Positions 13,615-22,537 are shown, counted from the first letter of the stretch. The stretch is DNA of 47,633 bases from Lactobacillus sp. MRS-253-APC-2B (GCF_012843675.1 NZ_JABAFO010000014.1:1-47633); one strand, 5' to 3'. Notes: generated from the letters alone by a model not told the origin. Made by a program: numbers and translations.

Positions 13615-14556
13615 ATGGCAACAATCAAAGATATCGCGGCACGTGCGGGGGTCTCGGTCTCTACGGCATCAAGAGCCTTGAATGATAATCCGCGAATCAG
13701 CGAGGCTACGCGAGAAAGAATCAAAAAAATTGCCACTGAAATCGGTTATCATCCCAACTATGCCGCTCGTAATTTAACGCGGGGCGAGGCCAACATGGTC
13801 GGGCTGGTTTTTCCGGTAACGACCGATGAGGCGCCAGCTAATCCGTTTCATATTGATTTGATGCGGGGGATTGCCGCCGCGCTGGAGTCACGCGACTATT
13901 CGATGGTCGTGGCCCTGGCACCTACGCAAGAAAAGCTTTTGCGCGCCGTCAAGTCGATGGTGCTGCAATCCAAGATTCACAACTTTTTATTGTTCTATAC
14001 TTTGGAGCATGATCCAGTGGCAGCCTATCTGCGTGAGCATGGCTATAATTTTCTGGTTATTGGCCATCCAGAGCGCCATCAAAACGATCGCTATGTCGAT
14101 AATGATAACGTGGCCGCTGGTTATGCAGCAACCAAGCAGCTTTTGATCAATCATGACGTTACGCATCTGGCATACGTCAGTTCACCAAATCACTGGCAGT
14201 ATGAAGAGGATCGTCGCTTGGGCTATGAGAATTGTTTGGCAGAGCGTCATTTGCCAGAAGCCGATTGGTATTATGGCAAACAATCAGCCAGCGAATTTTT
14301 TGCTCAGCATCCCAACGTTGATGGGCTGGTATGCGCCGATGACATTTTGTTCTTAAAGCTTAATCATGAACTCCAAGAGCTGCACTTGTTGGATCGATTG
14401 TCGATTATCTGTTTTAACAACAGCAAGCTTTTAGGCATGCTGCTGCCCGATGTGGAGAAGGTTGATTTACGGCCACATGAGCTGGGTAAAAAGGCAGTTG
14501 AATTGCTCTTCAATCCAAACATTCAGCACGCGTTTGTGGCATTTAGAATTGACTAG
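13615..14556 (+). CDS. LacI-family regulator of the maltose operon
   Basis: Predicted 313-residue protein. Residues 1-50 form the LacI HTH (ATIKDIAARAGVSVSTASRA), with the hinge helix NPRISEATRE further on. The rest is a periplasmic-binding-like sugar domain (VGLVFPV...). The ATG at 13615 gives the canonical MATIKDIA start; no strong ribosome box lies before it, but the upstream ORF does have one. It is a little shorter than typical MalR proteins (about 330 to 340). Two LacI operators lie in front of the next operon, so it very probably represses maltose uptake and phosphorolysis in the absence of maltose. Confidence 0.9.
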   Translation: MATIKDIAARAGVSVSTASRALNDNPRISEATRERIKKIATEIGYHPNYAARNLTRGEANMVGLVFPVTTDEAPANPFHIDLMRGIAAALESRDYSMVVALAPTQEKLLRAVKSMVLQSKIHNFLLFYTLEHDPVAAYLREHGYNFLVIGHPERHQNDRYVDNDNVAAGYAATKQLLINHDVTHLAYVSSPNHWQYEEDRRLGYENCLAERHLPEADWYYGKQSASEFFAQHPNVDGLVCADDILFLKLNHELQELHLLDRLSIICFNNSKLLGMLLPDVEKVDLRPHELGKKAVELLFNPNIQHAFVAFRID

Positions 14557-14646
14557 CAGCTGAATGCATGTCATTGTGTCACTGGATACAGCAATGATTG
14601 AGCGTTTTTTTATAATAGAAGCCAAAAATATTTAAAAAATTTTTTA

Positions 14647-14680
14647 GTCGGTTCATTCCTTGATGGATCGGCTTTTCTTT
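14647..14680 (+). terminator. Terminator of the LacI gene
   Basis: GTCGGTTCAT (14647-14656) pairs with ATGGATCGGC (14663-14672) through G-T wobbles over a 6-base loop, followed by TTTTCTTT. It separates the regulator from the operon promoter. Confidence 0.7.
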
Positions 14681-14690
14681 AAGTTTTTTG

Positions 14691-14728
14691 CGCAATCGGT
14701 TGCATAAATTTGTGCGCAAACGGTTGCG
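14691..14728. promoter_or_regulatory. Two LacI-family operators
   Basis: CGCAAACGGTTGCG at 14715-14728 is a near-perfect palindrome with the central CG typical of LacI/MalR operators. CGCAATCGGTTGCA at 14691-14704 is a second copy, centre to centre 24 bp away. The downstream copy overlaps the -35 box of the maltose operon promoter, so binding should block polymerase. Confidence 0.9.
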
Positions 14729-14752
14729 GAAAACGAATTCATTTGTTATATT
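14724..14752 (+). promoter_or_regulatory. Maltose operon promoter
   Basis: TTGCGG at 14724-14729, a 17-bp spacer and TATATT at 14747-14752. The -35 is embedded in the second operator. Confidence 0.75.
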
Positions 14753-14770
14753 ATAAATTGTTAAAAGTCA

Positions 14771-14783
14771 TGAAGCGCTTACA
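14771..14783. promoter_or_regulatory. Possible catabolite-responsive element (cre-like)
   Basis: TGAAGCGCTTACA has the AAGCGCTT core of CcpA sites but is one base short of the usual 14-bp consensus. It lies just downstream of the promoter, where CcpA represses in many sugar operons. Confidence 0.4.
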
Positions 14784-14835
14784 CGACTTGGCAATTATTT
14801 ATTGAGTGGATTTTTTAGGATAGGAGTTTTAAGTC

Positions 14836-16188
14836 ATGAGTGAAGTAGAGCAAAAGAAACAGACCTCTGGCTTGCCATATTTGTCCAAGAAAACGATTTG
14901 GATGATTAACTTCGGTTTTCTTGGCGTACAGACGGCCTTTACTTTACAAAGTTCTCAAATGAGTCGGATCTTCCAAACGATTGGGGCTGACCCGAACAGT
15001 CTTGGGTGGTTCTTCATTTTGCCACCATTAATGGGTATGATCGTACAGCCAATTGTTGGTTACTATTCTGACCGAACCTGGGCGCCAAAGCTTGGTGGTC
15101 GGCGGTTGCCATACTTAATGCTTGGTACGATTGTTGCCGTTATTGTTATGCTTCTTTTACCAAACTCAGGTAGTCTTGGATTTGGGTATGGATCGTTTGC
15201 GGCATTGATGTTTGGTGCGATTACCGTTGCCTTCTTGGATCTGTCTTCTAACGTTGCCATGCAGCCATTCAAGATGATGGTTGGCGACATGGTTAACGAT
15301 GATCAAAAGAGTTATGCTTATGGTATTCAGAGTCTGCTGAACAACATCGGTTCCGTTCTGGCAGCCATCTTCCCATTCCTGCTGACTTGGTTTGGTCTGC
15401 AGAACACGGCTCCTAAGGGTGTTGTTCCTCCTTCGGTTCGCTGGGCCTTCTACATTGGTGCTATTCTGCTGATTTGTACCAGTGCTTTGACGATGACCCA
15501 CGTTAAGGAATATGACCCTGAAACCTATGCTAAGTACCATGGCATCAAGGAATCCGACAACACGGAAGGCGGTAACTGGGTTGAATTGCTCAAGCACGCT
15601 CCCAAGGCCTTCTGGACGGTTTCACTGGTACAATTCTTCTGCTGGTTTGCTTTCCAATACCTGTGGACTTACTCTGCTGGTGCAATTGCGCAAAACGTAT
15701 GGCACACGACCAACGCAAGTTCTGCTGCTTACCAGGCTGCTGGTAACTGGTACGGTGTGATGGCTGCTGTTCAGTCAATTGCCGCTGTTGTATGGTCCTA
15801 CGTATTGGCCAAGCTGCCTAACAAGTACCACAAAGCTGGCTACATGGGATCACTGCTGCTGGGTGCTGTTGGTTTCGCAACGGTCTGCTTCTTCTCCAAC
15901 CAATACGCTTTGATTCTGTCTTACGCACTGGTTGGTATTGGCTGGGCTGGGATCAACACTTACCCACTGACGATCGTTACCAACGCATTGTCTGGTAAGC
16001 ACATGGGTACCTACCTTGGCTTGTTTAACTGCTCGATCTGTCTGCCACAGATTGTTGCTTCGCTTTGCAGTTTCTTCCTTTACCCAATGTTGGGCAACTC
16101 CCAGCCACACATGCTGCTGCTGGGTGGGGTCGTTATGGCAATCGGTGCATTCTCCGTTAACGCCATCAAGGAAACGTTCGCTGCTTAG
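14836..16188 (+). CDS. malT: Maltose/sugar:H+ symporter of the major facilitator superfamily
   Basis: Predicted 450-residue membrane protein with about 12 hydrophobic segments. The amino end TIWMINFGFLGVQTAFTLQS and the loop GYYSDRTWAPKLGGRRLPYL are typical of the sucrose/maltose symporter branch (SLC45-like MalT). AGGAG lies 7 bases before the ATG. It is the first gene of a three-gene operon under the LacI operators and would bring maltose into the cell unphosphorylated for the phosphorylase encoded next. Codon use in the whole operon is strongly biased, as expected for high expression. The substrate is inferred from context. Confidence 0.88.
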   Translation: MSEVEQKKQTSGLPYLSKKTIWMINFGFLGVQTAFTLQSSQMSRIFQTIGADPNSLGWFFILPPLMGMIVQPIVGYYSDRTWAPKLGGRRLPYLMLGTIVAVIVMLLLPNSGSLGFGYGSFAALMFGAITVAFLDLSSNVAMQPFKMMVGDMVNDDQKSYAYGIQSLLNNIGSVLAAIFPFLLTWFGLQNTAPKGVVPPSVRWAFYIGAILLICTSALTMTHVKEYDPETYAKYHGIKESDNTEGGNWVELLKHAPKAFWTVSLVQFFCWFAFQYLWTYSAGAIAQNVWHTTNASSAAYQAAGNWYGVMAAVQSIAAVVWSYVLAKLPNKYHKAGYMGSLLLGAVGFATVCFFSNQYALILSYALVGIGWAGINTYPLTIVTNALSGKHMGTYLGLFNCSICLPQIVASLCSFFLYPMLGNSQPHMLLLGGVVMAIGAFSVNAIKETFAA

Positions 16189-16245
16189 TTTTGACTGATT
16201 TTGCAACTTTAGAAATTAATTGAGATTGAGAAAGGATAATATCTT

Positions 16246-18498
16246 ATGAAACGAACTTTTGACGTCGCTCCTTGGAATATCGTAACGACCAAGTGGGCTC
16301 CTGAAGATAAACGCCTGCAAGAATCAATGACCAGTCTGGCCAACGAAAACCTCGGGATGCGTGGTTTCTTTGAAGAAGGCTACTCTGGCGACAAGATGGA
16401 AGGTGTCTACTACGGTGGCGTTTGGTTCCCAGACAAGACGCGGGTCGGCTGGTGGAAGATCGGTTATCCAAAGTACTTTGGTAAGATGATCAACGGCACC
16501 AACTTCCTGCAGCTGACGATCAAGGTTAATGGCGAACAGCTGGATCTGGCTAAGCAGGCACCAACTGACTTCAAGCTGGACCTTGACCTCAAGAAGGGAA
16601 TCTTTACCCGTGAATTTACGGCTGAAGTTGGCGGTGCCAAGCTGCACTTTACGTTTGAACGTTTTGTCAGCGTAGCGCAAAAGGAACTGGTTGGTCAGCG
16701 TCTGCACGTCAAGAACTTGGGCAATGCTGAAGCCAAGCTGGAAGTTGCCAGCGTTATCAACGGTGACGTCTACAACGAAGACTCCAACTACGATGAACAG
16801 TTCTGGGATGTGTTGGAACAAAAGGCAGCCGGCGAACACGCACTGCTGGTTTCTAAGACGAAGCCAAACCCATTCGGCACGCCTCAATTTACGGTTGGTG
16901 TAAAGACTACTACCAAGACGACTTTGGAACATGTTGGCGATGGCACGACCGCTAAGACAGCTGAAAACGACTTTGCTGGGACGCTGGCTGCTGGTGCTGA
17001 AGTTGAATTGGAAAAGCGTTCCGTTATCGCAACTTCACGTGATTTTGACACCCAAGAAGCGCTGGTTGCTCGTCTGGATGAATTAGCTGGTCAACTGGAT
17101 GGTCAAAGCTTTGATGATCTGCTGGCTCCCCACGTTGCTGGCTGGGCAGAACGCTGGAACAAGGCCGATGTTGAAATCAATGGCGATGACGAAGCTCAAC
17201 AAGGGATTCGCTTCAACCTGTTCCAACTCTTCTCAACTTACTACGGTAACGACTCACGCCTGAACATCAGTCCTAAAGGGTTCACTGGTGAAAAATACGG
17301 TGGTGCTACTTACTGGGATACTGAAGCCTACTGCCTGCCAGTTTACCTGGGTGTTTCCGATCCTAAGATTTCCCGCAACCTGCTGATGTACCGTTATGAC
17401 CAACTGGACGGTGCTTACGTCAACGCCCAAGAACAAGGCTTGAAGGGTGCGCTGTTCCCAATGGTTACGTTCAACGGTATCGAATGCCACAACGAATGGG
17501 AAATCACGTTTGAAGAAATCCACCGTAACGGTGACATTGCCTACGCAATCTACAACTACACCAACTACACGGGCGACAAGAGCTACGTGCTGCATGAAGG
17601 TGCCAAGGTTCTGACTGAAATTTCTCGTTTCTGGGCTGACCGAGTTCACTACTCACAACGTCAAAATAAGTACATGCTGCATGCCGTTACCGGTCCTGAC
17701 GAATACGACAACAACGTTAACAACGACTGGTACACGAACCTGCTTTGCCAATGGACGCTCAAGTACACGCTGCAAGTGCTCAAGGAAGTTGACGCTGACG
17801 TAGCTGAAAAGCTTAACGTTACGGACGACGAAAAGCGCAAGTGGCAAGCAATCGTTGACAACATGTACCTGCCATACGACAAGGAACGCGACATCTTCCC
17901 TGAAAACGATGGCTTCTTAGACAAAGATCTGAAGCCGGTTGCCGACATTCCTAGCGACCAACTGCCAATCAACCAACACTGGTCATGGGACAAGATCCTG
18001 CGTTCACCATACGTTAAGCAAGGTGACGTTATCCAAGGTATCTGGGACTTTATCGACGACTTTACGCCAGAAGAAAAGAAGCACAACTTTGACTTCTACG
18101 AACAATACACGGTTCATGAATCAAGTCTGTCACCATCGATCTACTCCATTATTGCCTCTGACTTGGGTTACGAAGACAAAGCCGTTGAACTGTACGACCG
18201 TTCCGCACGGCTTGACCTGGACAACTACAACAACGACACTTCCGATGGTCTGCACATTACTTCCATGACTGGTAGTTGGCTGGATATCGTCCAAGGCTTT
18301 GCTGGCATGCGGATTCGTGAAGGCAAGCTGCACTATGCACCATTCCTGCCTAAGAAGTGGGATTCATACCAATTCACGCAAGTCTTCCGTGGCCGCGTCA
18401 TCAAGGTCTTGGTTGATAAGGAAGGCACGCACGTATCACTCGTATCCGGTGAACCACTGACCATTGACCTGGCTGGTAAGGATCTGGAACTGAAGTAG
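16246..18498 (+). CDS. malP: Maltose phosphorylase (GH65)
   Basis: Predicted 750-residue cytosolic enzyme. It splits maltose with phosphate into beta-glucose 1-phosphate and glucose. An amino-terminal beta-sandwich (about 1-265) is followed by an alpha/alpha toroid. The general acid is the glutamate in HAVTGPDEYDNNVNNDWYTN, at about residue 486, in good agreement with the catalytic Glu of the L. brevis enzyme. GGATYWDTEAYCLPVYLGV is the glucose-binding segment. Length is normal for the family. AAAGGA stands before the ATG. It lies between the symporter and beta-phosphoglucomutase genes, which confirms maltose over trehalose or kojibiose as the likely substrate, though GH65 specificity is hard to be certain of. 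Confidence 0.92.
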   Translation: MKRTFDVAPWNIVTTKWAPEDKRLQESMTSLANENLGMRGFFEEGYSGDKMEGVYYGGVWFPDKTRVGWWKIGYPKYFGKMINGTNFLQLTIKVNGEQLDLAKQAPTDFKLDLDLKKGIFTREFTAEVGGAKLHFTFERFVSVAQKELVGQRLHVKNLGNAEAKLEVASVINGDVYNEDSNYDEQFWDVLEQKAAGEHALLVSKTKPNPFGTPQFTVGVKTTTKTTLEHVGDGTTAKTAENDFAGTLAAGAEVELEKRSVIATSRDFDTQEALVARLDELAGQLDGQSFDDLLAPHVAGWAERWNKADVEINGDDEAQQGIRFNLFQLFSTYYGNDSRLNISPKGFTGEKYGGATYWDTEAYCLPVYLGVSDPKISRNLLMYRYDQLDGAYVNAQEQGLKGALFPMVTFNGIECHNEWEITFEEIHRNGDIAYAIYNYTNYTGDKSYVLHEGAKVLTEISRFWADRVHYSQRQNKYMLHAVTGPDEYDNNVNNDWYTNLLCQWTLKYTLQVLKEVDADVAEKLNVTDDEKRKWQAIVDNMYLPYDKERDIFPENDGFLDKDLKPVADIPSDQLPINQHWSWDKILRSPYVKQGDVIQGIWDFIDDFTPEEKKHNFDFYEQYTVHESSLSPSIYSIIASDLGYEDKAVELYDRSARLDLDNYNNDTSDGLHITSMTGSWLDIVQGFAGMRIREGKLHYAPFLPKKWDSYQFTQVFRGRVIKVLVDKEGTHVSLVSGEPLTIDLAGKDLELK

Positions 18499-18510
18499 GA
18501 GGCATTTTAC

Positions 18511-19173
18511 ATGAAGTTTGAAGATCTGAAAGGTTTTGCCTTTGACCTGGACGGCGTTATTGCCGACACGGCGCGTTTTCACACGCAAGCCTGGCATCAA
18601 TTGGCCGATAAAGTAGGTACGACTTGGACGCCTGAACTGCAGGAAAGCTTGAAGGGTGTTGGCCGGATGGATTCTCTGGAATTGATCCTGAAGGCTGGTG
18701 GTCACGAAAACGACTACACGCAAGCTGAAAAAGAAGCATTGGCTGCTGAAAAGAATGACAACTACCTGCGTCTGGTAGAAACCCTGACGCCAGCTGACGT
18801 TCTGCCTGGGATGCAAGCCTTCTTGGATGACATTCGTGAAAAGGGCTATCAAATGGTTCTGGCATCGGCCTCCAAGAACGCACCTAAGGTATTGAAGTAC
18901 CTGAAGCTGAGTGATTACTTTGACGGGATTGTCAACCCTGCTTCCGTTAAGCATGGTAAGCCAGCTCCTGATATTTACATCGCTGCTGCTGAAATGATGA
19001 ACCTGCCAGTTGCCAACGTGGCTGGTCTGGAAGATGCCCAAGCCGGTGTGCAAGCCATCAATGATGCTGGCGAGCTTTCAATCGGTATTGGTGCCGGTCT
19101 TGATGATGCTGACATTCGCTTTGACGCAACCAAGGACGTTACGCTGGAAGCAATCAAGGCTCAACTCGACTAG
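18511..19173 (+). CDS. pgmB: Beta-phosphoglucomutase
   Basis: Predicted 220-residue HAD-superfamily enzyme that converts beta-glucose 1-phosphate to glucose 6-phosphate. The nucleophile and acid/base aspartates are in FDLDGVIAD (Asp12 and Asp14), the cap domain follows, and ASASKNAP, KPAPDIY and GLEDAQAGVQAI are the later HAD motifs. AGGAGG lies 7 bases before the ATG, and only 12 bases separate it from the phosphorylase gene. It finishes the phosphorolytic pathway, saving one ATP per maltose. Confidence 0.95.
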   Translation: MKFEDLKGFAFDLDGVIADTARFHTQAWHQLADKVGTTWTPELQESLKGVGRMDSLELILKAGGHENDYTQAEKEALAAEKNDNYLRLVETLTPADVLPGMQAFLDDIREKGYQMVLASASKNAPKVLKYLKLSDYFDGIVNPASVKHGKPAPDIYIAAAEMMNLPVANVAGLEDAQAGVQAINDAGELSIGIGAGLDDADIRFDATKDVTLEAIKAQLD

Positions 19174-19208
19174 TCAAAATTCGTTTTGAATCAAAAATTC
19201 TCTCTCTC

Positions 19209-19246
19209 AAAATGGTCCGCGAATTTATTTCGTGGATCATTTTTTA
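19209..19246 (+). terminator. Maltose operon terminator
   Basis: AAAATGGTCCGCGAA pairs with TTTCGTGGATCATTTT (wobbles included) over a short loop and runs into a T-tract. Confidence 0.85.
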
Positions 19247-19376
19247 TTTGCAATGGTCTTGTTGATGTCGCATTTGTAAATGAAAACGTTTAATTGACTC
19301 GTAGTCAAAATGAATTGGTTTGTCAAATCAGTGCTAAACTAAAAGCAAGTAAGATTATGAAAAGGGGATGGCTAAA

Positions 19377-19844
19377 ATGGAACTAATGGATCTATTACAA
19401 TCAAGACACGCTTTTCGTGAATATGATGACCGGCCGCTTACCAGTGAGGAACTGCAGCCAATTTTGCTGGCTGCTGAAACCAGTCCAGTTGGTTTAGGCA
19501 AGTATCAAAATCATGCATTAACGGTAATCCAAAATCCTGAGGTGCTTAAAAAGATTCAAAATATCTATCATGCACCAACATTAATCGTTGTTTCATCACC
19601 CAACCCAAGCCAGCTGGAGTTTATCGATGCCGGTATCATCGTGCACAGTATGGAGCTGGCCGCTGAAAACGAAGGTTTGGCTGCTAACTACAATATGGCC
19701 TGCTTGTCTTCATTGCCTAAAGGAGTGATTCCGGAAAAGATGACGCCTTGCTTTGCATTAACGCTGGGACATACCAAAGCAAAGTTAACGCCACGTGAGA
19801 TTGATATTAAGCGGATTCCGATTAAGTGGATCAAAGAAGACTGA
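19377..19844 (+). CDS. Small nitroreductase-family flavoprotein
   Basis: Predicted 155-residue protein. The start of the fold LLQSRHAFREYDDRPLTSEE carries the usual R-x-S/H-x-R FMN-binding arginine. A GxPxxxG-like SSLPKGVIPEKMTPCFALTL segment closes it. It is shorter than classical NfsB enzymes (about 215) and looks like the short, lactobacillus-type nitroreductases with a reduced central region. The ATG at 19377 is chosen since AAAGGGG ends 9 bases before it and only 0 to 1 base before the ATG at 19368. It is monocistronic. Substrate unknown; quinone or nitro-compound reduction is typical. Confidence 0.8.
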   Translation: MELMDLLQSRHAFREYDDRPLTSEELQPILLAAETSPVGLGKYQNHALTVIQNPEVLKKIQNIYHAPTLIVVSSPNPSQLEFIDAGIIVHSMELAAENEGLAANYNMACLSSLPKGVIPEKMTPCFALTLGHTKAKLTPREIDIKRIPIKWIKED

Positions 19845-19892
19845 TTTTATTTCCTGGGAAATCAAAAAGAGGCCGGAAATTAACTCAACCTC

Positions 19893-20024
19893 TTAACTAC
19901 GTATGTAATAATGCCTCAGCGCAGGAGCTGGCGGTCTCCTGGAGCATACGCGCCGGTAAGCTTTCCAACGCTTGATTTCGGACCATTCAATCGTTTCACT
20001 ATTAATAACTGCTTTAAATTCCAT
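19893..20024 (-). CDS. Possible 43-residue small protein
   Basis: A 43-codon frame starts at an ATG with GAAAGGATGA upstream, a good ribosome binding site. The first 25 residues (opening MEFKAVINSETIEWSEIKRW) look protein-like. The rest is arginine- and proline-rich and is encoded by a GC-rich hairpin (CAGGAG/CTCCTG), so the true carboxyl end may be lost. It could be a truncated gene. Family not recognised. Confidence 0.35.
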   Translation of the reverse strand: MEFKAVINSETIEWSEIKRWKAYRRVCSRRPPAPALRHYYIRS

Positions 20025-20101
20025 CATTATAATCATCCTTTCACTGGTTGTTGAGATGATTTAGACCAGTTGCAACATAGGCAAACAGGTGCCAAAAGTA
20101 A

Positions 20102-20136
20102 GATATCGAACCCTCAGCAGTAAAGGGTCCGATATC
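20102..20136 (-). terminator. Terminator after the broken TetR gene
   Basis: GATATCGGACCCT and AGGGTTCGATATC pair (one wobble) over a 9-base loop on the minus strand and are followed by TTACTTTT. Confidence 0.75.
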
Positions 20137-20137
20137 A

Positions 20138-20670
20138 TTAGGTTAGATTTTGTAGAATGTGTTGAAGCTGATTCAACAAGGATAAAAGATTGGTCTGTGA
20201 AAGTTCTAGCTGATCGGTTTCATCAGCATCGAGAATTTCCATTAGCAGGGCAGCAACCATTGATGCCAATAGTGCTGACTGATTTTTAAAGCCCAGCTTG
20301 ACGATAAATGGCTGCAGAGATTTTGCCAACTGCTCTTTTAACATTTTTTCAACATTAAGCTCTGGTGTTTGAATCTTACGCATCAAGAGGGCAGTATCGG
20401 CTGGTTAATCAGATCGTTGATTGAATGATCAAGCTTTTTTTAGCGAGGAATTAAAACATGCTGCTGATAGTTTTTTAAGCTTTGGATTGCCAGTTGACGC
20501 GCTAGATCATATTTATCCTCATAATGATAGTAAAAAGTCGACTTGCCAATCATCACCTGTGTACAGATATCCTTGATGGTAATCTTTTCAAAGCCTTTTT
20601 CAGCTAGTAGTGATAAAAAAGCGTTCTTGATGGCTTGTTTGGACTTTTGAATTCTTAGATCTTCACTCAC
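20138..20670 (-). pseudogene. TetR/AcrR-family regulator, disrupted by a stop and a frameshift
   Basis: From a GTG at 20670 the frame encodes a complete TetR HTH (GFEKITIKDICTQVMIGKST, YYHYEDKYDL) and stops with LIPR-TAA at about 20440. Beyond the stop the same frame continues KKLDHSINDLINQ. It then shifts by one base near 20400 into the frame that encodes a coherent carboxyl domain (LLMRKIQTPELNVEKMLKEQ ... LNQLQHILQNLT). Together the pieces give a normal roughly 180-residue TetR protein, so this is one gene with two lesions. The HTH fragment might still be made as a 76-residue peptide able to bind DNA but not to dimerise. Confidence 0.85.
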
Positions 20671-20689
20671 TCATAAGCAGTCACGAAGT

Positions 20690-21523
20690 CTATTCTGCCA
20701 ACCGCAGCTCACCAGCATCGAGGTGGAAATAATCCTGCAGATACTTGGCTAGTCCGTCATGATCGTTATCAACTGGTGTGACGTCATCGGCAATTTGTTT
20801 GATGTTATCAACGGCATTTTGCATCGCAACACCGCGACCGGCATAGCTGAGCATTTCGGCATCATTGTGCTCATCGCCAAATGCAATGATCTGATCAGCA
20901 CTCAGCTGGTATTCTTTAACTAAATGGCGCAGACCGGCTTCTTTATGCGTGCCGCGTCGAATTAGCTCCATAATTGAATATGGTCCGCCCCAGACGCGTG
21001 GCTCAATAAAATCACCGTATTTCTGATTGACAGCGGCCAAAATAGCGTCTTTTTTGGACGGATCAAACTGAATCGTCAGGGCAATTGGATCGTTGTTTAA
21101 ATTATGTTCATTGAGGATCTGTTCCGGTGCCAATTTGGCGGGTAAAAACTCAGGCAGCTCGTTGCTGGGATGATCAGCCCAGACGTGGTATTTATCTTCG
21201 GCAATCACCATTTTGATACCAAGCTCCTCTTTATGCGCCAATAGATCCAGCGTCATTTCGCGCGTAACGCTGACGGCATATTCTCCTGCCCATTTACGGT
21301 GCGGGATGTGTGCCAATGCGCCATTGAAATTGATCATCGGCGTTTTAAGCCCGATTTCATCGTAAAGGTGACCAGAGATCAGATAAGGGCGACCAGTAAC
21401 GATGGTAACCAGGTGTCCTTGCTGACTGAGCGTGCGCAGAGTCTTAATCGTATTAGGCGTTAATTTAGATTGATTGTTGAGCGTAGTACCATCCAAGTCG
21501 ATGGCAATCAAATGCTGCTTCAT
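20690..21523 (-). CDS. Cof-type HAD-IIB sugar phosphatase
   Basis: Predicted 277-residue enzyme. Motif I is AIDLDGTTLN (nucleophile Asp8), motif II is VTGRP, and motif IV is GDEHNDAEML. The IIB cap lies between (about residues 85-185). These cytosolic phosphatases act on sugar phosphates or flavin precursors; specificity cannot be read from sequence. GAAAGGACG precedes the ATG. The broken TetR gene begins 19 bases after its stop, so the pair once formed an operon. It is divergent from the Fic gene. Confidence 0.92.
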   Translation of the reverse strand: MKQHLIAIDLDGTTLNNQSKLTPNTIKTLRTLSQQGHLVTIVTGRPYLISGHLYDEIGLKTPMINFNGALAHIPHRKWAGEYAVSVTREMTLDLLAHKEELGIKMVIAEDKYHVWADHPSNELPEFLPAKLAPEQILNEHNLNNDPIALTIQFDPSKKDAILAAVNQKYGDFIEPRVWGGPYSIMELIRRGTHKEAGLRHLVKEYQLSADQIIAFGDEHNDAEMLSYAGRGVAMQNAVDNIKQIADDVTPVDNDHDGLAKYLQDYFHLDAGELRLAE

Positions 21524-21696
21524 TTAATTCGTCCTTTCGAAAAAATATCTGGTTAAATTATATCGAGAATCGCTAGGTAAACGCAAATTATTCGAAACCG
21601 ATAAGACAATCGTGGATTAATGTTTTAAAGGACTGTTGAACTGGTAAAAGCCGCGCTACAATTATCCTAATTAGATCTAGAAAGGAAGATGGCGAA

Positions 21697-22494
21697 ATGT
21701 CTGCTTTGATTAATCGCAAGGCCCATCGGATTGGTGGCGTTGAGTTTCGCAATCCACGCAAGTTTCAATTATTGGCGGCAACGGTTGTCAGTAGTGCCAT
21801 GGAAGGATGGGAGCCAACCGAAGAAGAGATTCGGCTTTTGGGAGATGCGTATGAACATCCGCAGCATGAATTGGATGGGAAATTAGATCGGCTGCGTCAC
21901 TGGCCGATTCCGGTTGCTGAACCAGCAATTACTGATGAAAAGACTTTGAATCGGGATTTTCTGTACCCAAACGACACGCTGAAGAACAAGCTGGGGATTC
22001 AAGATAAAGCTGATCTGGATGAGCATGAATTTATGCAGGGTTCCTTGGTTGGCCTAAGAATTTTGCAAAGAGGCTTTAAGGTAGATGACGTTGATGATCT
22101 TTGCCGCATCAACAAAGCGCTGTTTGGTGATTTGTATGCTTGGGCAGGCAAGCTGCGCAACTATAACCTGACCAAGCAGCAGACGCTTTTTTTGCCGCCA
22201 AATGTCTTTGACAATGGCATTCGCTCGATTAACGCTGTAATCACAGATCTAAAAGAACAAACGCTGCCTCAATCAGCTGCATATGCCAGGCTGTTGGATG
22301 AGCTGAACTATCTGCATCCATTTAGAGAAGGCAATGGTCGGGCAATTCGCATCTTTATTGAACTGCTGGCGAATGAAAAGGGACAGTATCTTTACTATGA
22401 CGATGAGGATGATGAGTTTATTCAAGCGCTGTATGACTCAAAAATCGAGGTTTTGACCCATAAAATTCATCTGACGGCTTTGGCAGCTGATTAA
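21697..22494 (+). CDS. Fic-domain AMP-transferase with fused VbhA-like inhibitory helix
   Basis: Predicted 265-residue protein. The catalytic motif HPFREGNGRAIR starts at about residue 207 and matches HxFx(D/E)GNGRxxR, including the catalytic His. A flap segment NYNLTKQQTLFLPPNVF precedes it. Near the amino end SSAMEGWEP (residues 32-40) fits the inhibitory motif (S/T)xxxE(G/N), with Glu36 as the expected blocking residue. It is followed by a helix-forming TEEEIRLL, as in the VbhA antitoxin, so toxin and antitoxin appear fused in one chain. Fic proteins transfer AMP to target proteins such as gyrase or topoisomerase IV. A good AGAAAGGAAG box precedes the ATG. Target unknown. Confidence 0.88.
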   Translation: MSALINRKAHRIGGVEFRNPRKFQLLAATVVSSAMEGWEPTEEEIRLLGDAYEHPQHELDGKLDRLRHWPIPVAEPAITDEKTLNRDFLYPNDTLKNKLGIQDKADLDEHEFMQGSLVGLRILQRGFKVDDVDDLCRINKALFGDLYAWAGKLRNYNLTKQQTLFLPPNVFDNGIRSINAVITDLKEQTLPQSAAYARLLDELNYLHPFREGNGRAIRIFIELLANEKGQYLYYDDEDDEFIQALYDSKIEVLTHKIHLTALAAD

Positions 22495-22537
22495 TGCTAT
22501 AATAGTAAGGATACTTTTATGACGAGGAGCATTTTTT

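Noticed and set aside
20089-20289. Plus-strand frame over the end of the broken TetR gene
   Set aside because: It starts in the terminator hairpin and mirrors the coding strand of the TetR carboxyl domain.
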